The notes beneath the pieces are model-generated. The model did no database searches and was not told the origin of the DNA. It saw nothing but the letters and a program-made list of their open reading frames with translations. Shown here in pieces: positions 61,762 through 64,000 of a DNA stretch of 64,000 nucleotides. The position numbers and the translations under genes were made by a program. Every line of letters starts with the position of its first letter. The first letter of the stretch is position 1. Source of the DNA: Euglena gracilis (taxonomy: Eukaryota > Euglenida > Euglenophyceae > Euglenales); the NCBI GenBank assembly GCA_039621445.1, contig CP154955.1:48034086-48098085 (forward strand). Reading direction: 5' to 3'.

Positions 61762-61857
61762 ATGATGCTGGGCGATGCAGGGCGATGCTGGGCGATGCTG
61801 GGTGATGCTGGATTTTTGGAGACAGAGGTGGGGTTCCGATGCTGGGCGATGCTTTTT
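61762..61857. repeat. GGCGATGCTG minisatellite
   Basis: GGGCGATGCTGGGCGATGCT units, interrupted. A related array, GGGTGATGCAGGGCGATGCA, is at 62638-62690. Confidence 0.93.
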
Positions 61858-61933
61858 TTTTGGATGGCTGAAGTGGGGTCCATATTTGGGCCCATACTGC
61901 TGGGTACACCCTCCCTCCCCCGCAGACCACTCC

Positions 61934-62091
61934 AGCATGCCCTTCATGTCTGCCCATGCCTCTGCCTCTGCTGCCGTGCTGGACCTCTCTGTCCCCCTCC
62001 GGGAGGCATGTGACTCCCCTGGAGCCGAAGGTATCGTGCCCCTGCTGCACACCTGCGTACAGACTCCACATTGGTGCTTGCTTCGTACCTG
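61934..62091 (+). CDS. Candidate exon, unknown protein
   Basis: The frame reads MPFMSAHASASAAVLDLSVP, LREACDSPGAEGIVPLLHTC and VQTPHWCLLRT before TGA. It is repeat-free between two minisatellites. The opposite strand is also open, so this is tentative. Confidence 0.25.
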
Positions 62092-62483
62092 AGTCGACGA
62101 TGTTCCTCCCTGGCTCGTCTGGCCTTCCCTGAGTGATTCCCTGGAGTGGATGCTTTGGTGGGAGAGGGAGGTTATGGGGGGAATCTTAAGTTGTGGGATA
62201 AACGGGCGACTGCAGTTGGGGTTGTAGGCATGTGCATGATCATGTGCACCCGTGGATGCTTGTAGGGCATGTGAATCCGAGAATGCTTGTGGGGTGCACA
62301 TGTGCGCATGTGTAGGGTGCGCATACTGCGCCTTTGGAAGGATTGGCATCCAACGAGCCGCGAATTTAATACACAAAGTCGCGAGTTGGATGTCGAGGAA
62401 GGTTGGTTGGAGGCCAAGAAGCGGGACCCCCGGGAAGTGTGACCCCCAAAGGCCTTTGCTGACTAGCGTCCTCTCCTTCAGTC

Positions 62484-62627
62484 TTCAGTGGAGGAAGCTG
62501 CGTGGTCGGGAGAAGCACGACTGGCAGTGGTTGCTGCTGCTGGAGAGGTCGTGTTTGCAGTACTCTTCCAGTGCCCCTGCTGTATTTGTGTGCCTGAATT
62601 TTGGTCTTCGGTTATAGGGCACCATTG
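62484..62627 (+). CDS. Candidate exon, unknown protein
   Basis: After TCTTCAG the frame reads EEAAWSGEARLAVVAAAGEV then VFAVLFQCPCCICVPEFWSS to a stop. The hydrophobic stretch could be a membrane segment. Another plus frame is open over part of it. Confidence 0.25.
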
Positions 62628-62699
62628 AATGGCTCTAGGGTGATGCAGGGTGATGCAGGGCGATGCAGGGCGATGCATGGCGATGCGGGGCCCAAAGGG

Positions 62700-64000
62700 G
62701 TGGGTGACCGAAGGTGCTTGCCAACGGAGGCCTTATGGGGCACTTCCTTTTGATCTTGGCGAGACAATTCAGAAAATCATTGCATCCCTTCACATTTTTT
62801 CTGTGAAGGATACCCCCACCTATGGCCGACTATTTGCCGACCAGGGCCGACCAGTGCCGACCAGGGCCGACTAGGGCCGACCAGGGCCGACCAGGGCCGA
62901 CCAGAGCACCAAAATGGGAAGTGGCCATAGGTGTCTGGCCAAGGGGGATCTGCACCAAACCCAAGGGGGTACCCGGGACCCCCCCAAAAGGTCTTTTCCT
63001 TCTGACGCTTTGCGTCGAAGTATTTCAGGCACATTTTTGACCAAAAAGTGCCAAAGTGGCACCTCTGGCCGATTTTGGGAGGCAAAAATTTTGACCTGCC
63101 GCTTTGCGCTGGGCCGAATTTCGGGCAGCCGGACTGCACCGCTGTATAGGAGCACCCCCCCTCCCCACTGGACCGGAGGGGGTCCCACCCCCCCACCTGC
63201 CCTTATATCGAATGCATGCTCAATTGTTTAAGATCAAGGAGTTAGGGATCCATTTGGTGCGAGGTTGCTTTTTTAGGATGGCCGGGGAGCATTTTTGCAG
63301 AAGACGGGGGGAGAGCCTTCGCCCTATAAGCAGGCACCCCAAGCACAAGGCACCGCACGCACAAGGCACCACAAGCACAAGGCACCCCCCTTTTTTCGAT
63401 GAAGCCTGGTTTCCGTTGCCAACCTCCGTGGAAGGCTTTGCTGTTCCATTCCCAGGGCTGGGACATGTTGGAGTTCCGATCCACTCCAGCAGAGCGCCTG
63501 GCGATGGTGTGCTTTCTTGAATTGCCAATGACCTCTGCACATGGAGGAAGGGTCCACAAAAAGGGTTTAACAAGACATTTTGTGCCATTTTTTTTTTTTT
63601 TGCTTTTTGAAGGTGCAGCCCACTGCTTTTTCATTTGGTGGTGCACCACGTTCTTTCTGGAACATTTTGTCCTCTCATATTGCTTCATCATTTTTCTTCT
63701 ACATTGTGAATAGGGGGATTAAAAATGTTCGAGAGTCGAATTAAAACATTCAAAATTCGGCCTCTTCCTCCAAACCAACCCCACCTCCTTTAATGAACCG
63801 CAGGGAAACTAATTATTTTTGTAATATTTTTTTTTTTTTTATATATTTATTGTTATAATGTTATATGTTTTTAATTGTATTTTTAATGAACCGCAGGGAA
63901 ACTAAAAACAAGCGAGCTTCACCATAACCCCAGTTTCCAGTTTCCAGCTGGCGCCATTGATCTGTGGTTTTGATGGCTCAGAAAGGACCACTGTTCCATA
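62700..64000. other. No assigned gene
   Basis: Includes the GGCCGACCAG array, a reverse copy of the hairpin repeat core (63000-63115), an AT-rich tract (63815-63870), and TTTAATGAACCGCAGGGAAA twice (about 63789 and 63881) as direct repeats around it. A plus frame near 63400-63600 is the most coding-like but unrecognised. Confidence 0.45.

Noticed and set aside
61465-62376. Open frame of 303 codons on the minus strand, the longest in the window
   Set aside because: A third of it is translated GGCCGACCAG and GATGCTGGGC minisatellite, and the rest has no motif; the openness comes from the repeats.
1-64000. tRNA, rRNA, other snRNAs and dinoflagellate-type spliced leader
   Set aside because: Read for B-box-like GGTTCGAAT, U1/U2/U4/U5 cores and the spliced-leader sequence; none recognised apart from U6. 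A covariance-model search would be decisive.

Overview
This looks like 64 kb of nuclear DNA from a eukaryote, most likely a protist or alga; I cannot name the species. The evidence is a U6 spliceosomal RNA gene, genes split by GT-AG introns, TTAGGG-like interstitial tracts and very little continuous coding sequence. No bacterial-style operons, tRNA or rRNA were seen. Most of the window is repeats with long G- or C-runs.

Genes. The best gene lies on the minus strand (about 3.05-13.63 kb): a flavohemoglobin (nitric oxide dioxygenase) in at least ten exons. Its splice phases agree at every junction proposed here, giving globin, FAD-binding and NAD-binding parts in the usual order. The exon(s) for roughly the first 50 residues were not found. 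Other supported genes are U6 snRNA (minus, about 25.94-26.05 kb), a two-exon BED-type zinc-finger protein (plus, 30.75-31.16 kb), a PHD-like zinc-finger exon (plus, 51.78-52.12 kb), and two copies of an unrecognised conserved exon (plus at 48.93 kb, intact; minus at 43.56 kb, frameshifted). Several coding-like exons between 56.5 and 62.6 kb on the plus strand may belong to one or more further genes.

Repeats. Much of the rest is built from short inverted-repeat elements whose ends are C- or G-runs. Their target-site duplications (TSDs) can be read directly and fall into three classes. Class 1 has TA duplications (at 4.46, 12.96, 13.70, 21.59, 22.39, 31.88, 35.66 and 45.25 kb). Class 2 has GGGGGTG ends and 3-bp duplications (24.26, 29.18, 29.27, 35.09 kb). 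Class 3 has long terminal inverted repeats (TIRs) and 8-10-bp duplications (12.02, 15.42, 19.58, 38.93 kb), carrying tandem arrays or other filler as cargo. Elements are nested up to three deep; the satellite and a diverged sister copy serve as natural empty sites. Many sit in the flavohemoglobin introns.

Layout: 1-3 kb, G-run repeats and one doubtful ORF; 3-13.6 kb, flavohemoglobin with repeat-filled introns; 13.6-19.5 kb, TTAGGG-like tracts, GACGCCGG palindromes and a 1-kb long-TIR element; 19.58-22.83 kb, a 3.25-kb element filled with a 71-bp satellite; 23-27 kb, more complex sequence with U6; 27-48 kb, nested repeats with the BED gene and the broken exon copy; 48-52 kb, the intact exon copy, a CA microsatellite and the PHD-like exon; 52-56 kb, repeats; 56-64 kb, scattered coding-like exons and microsatellites.
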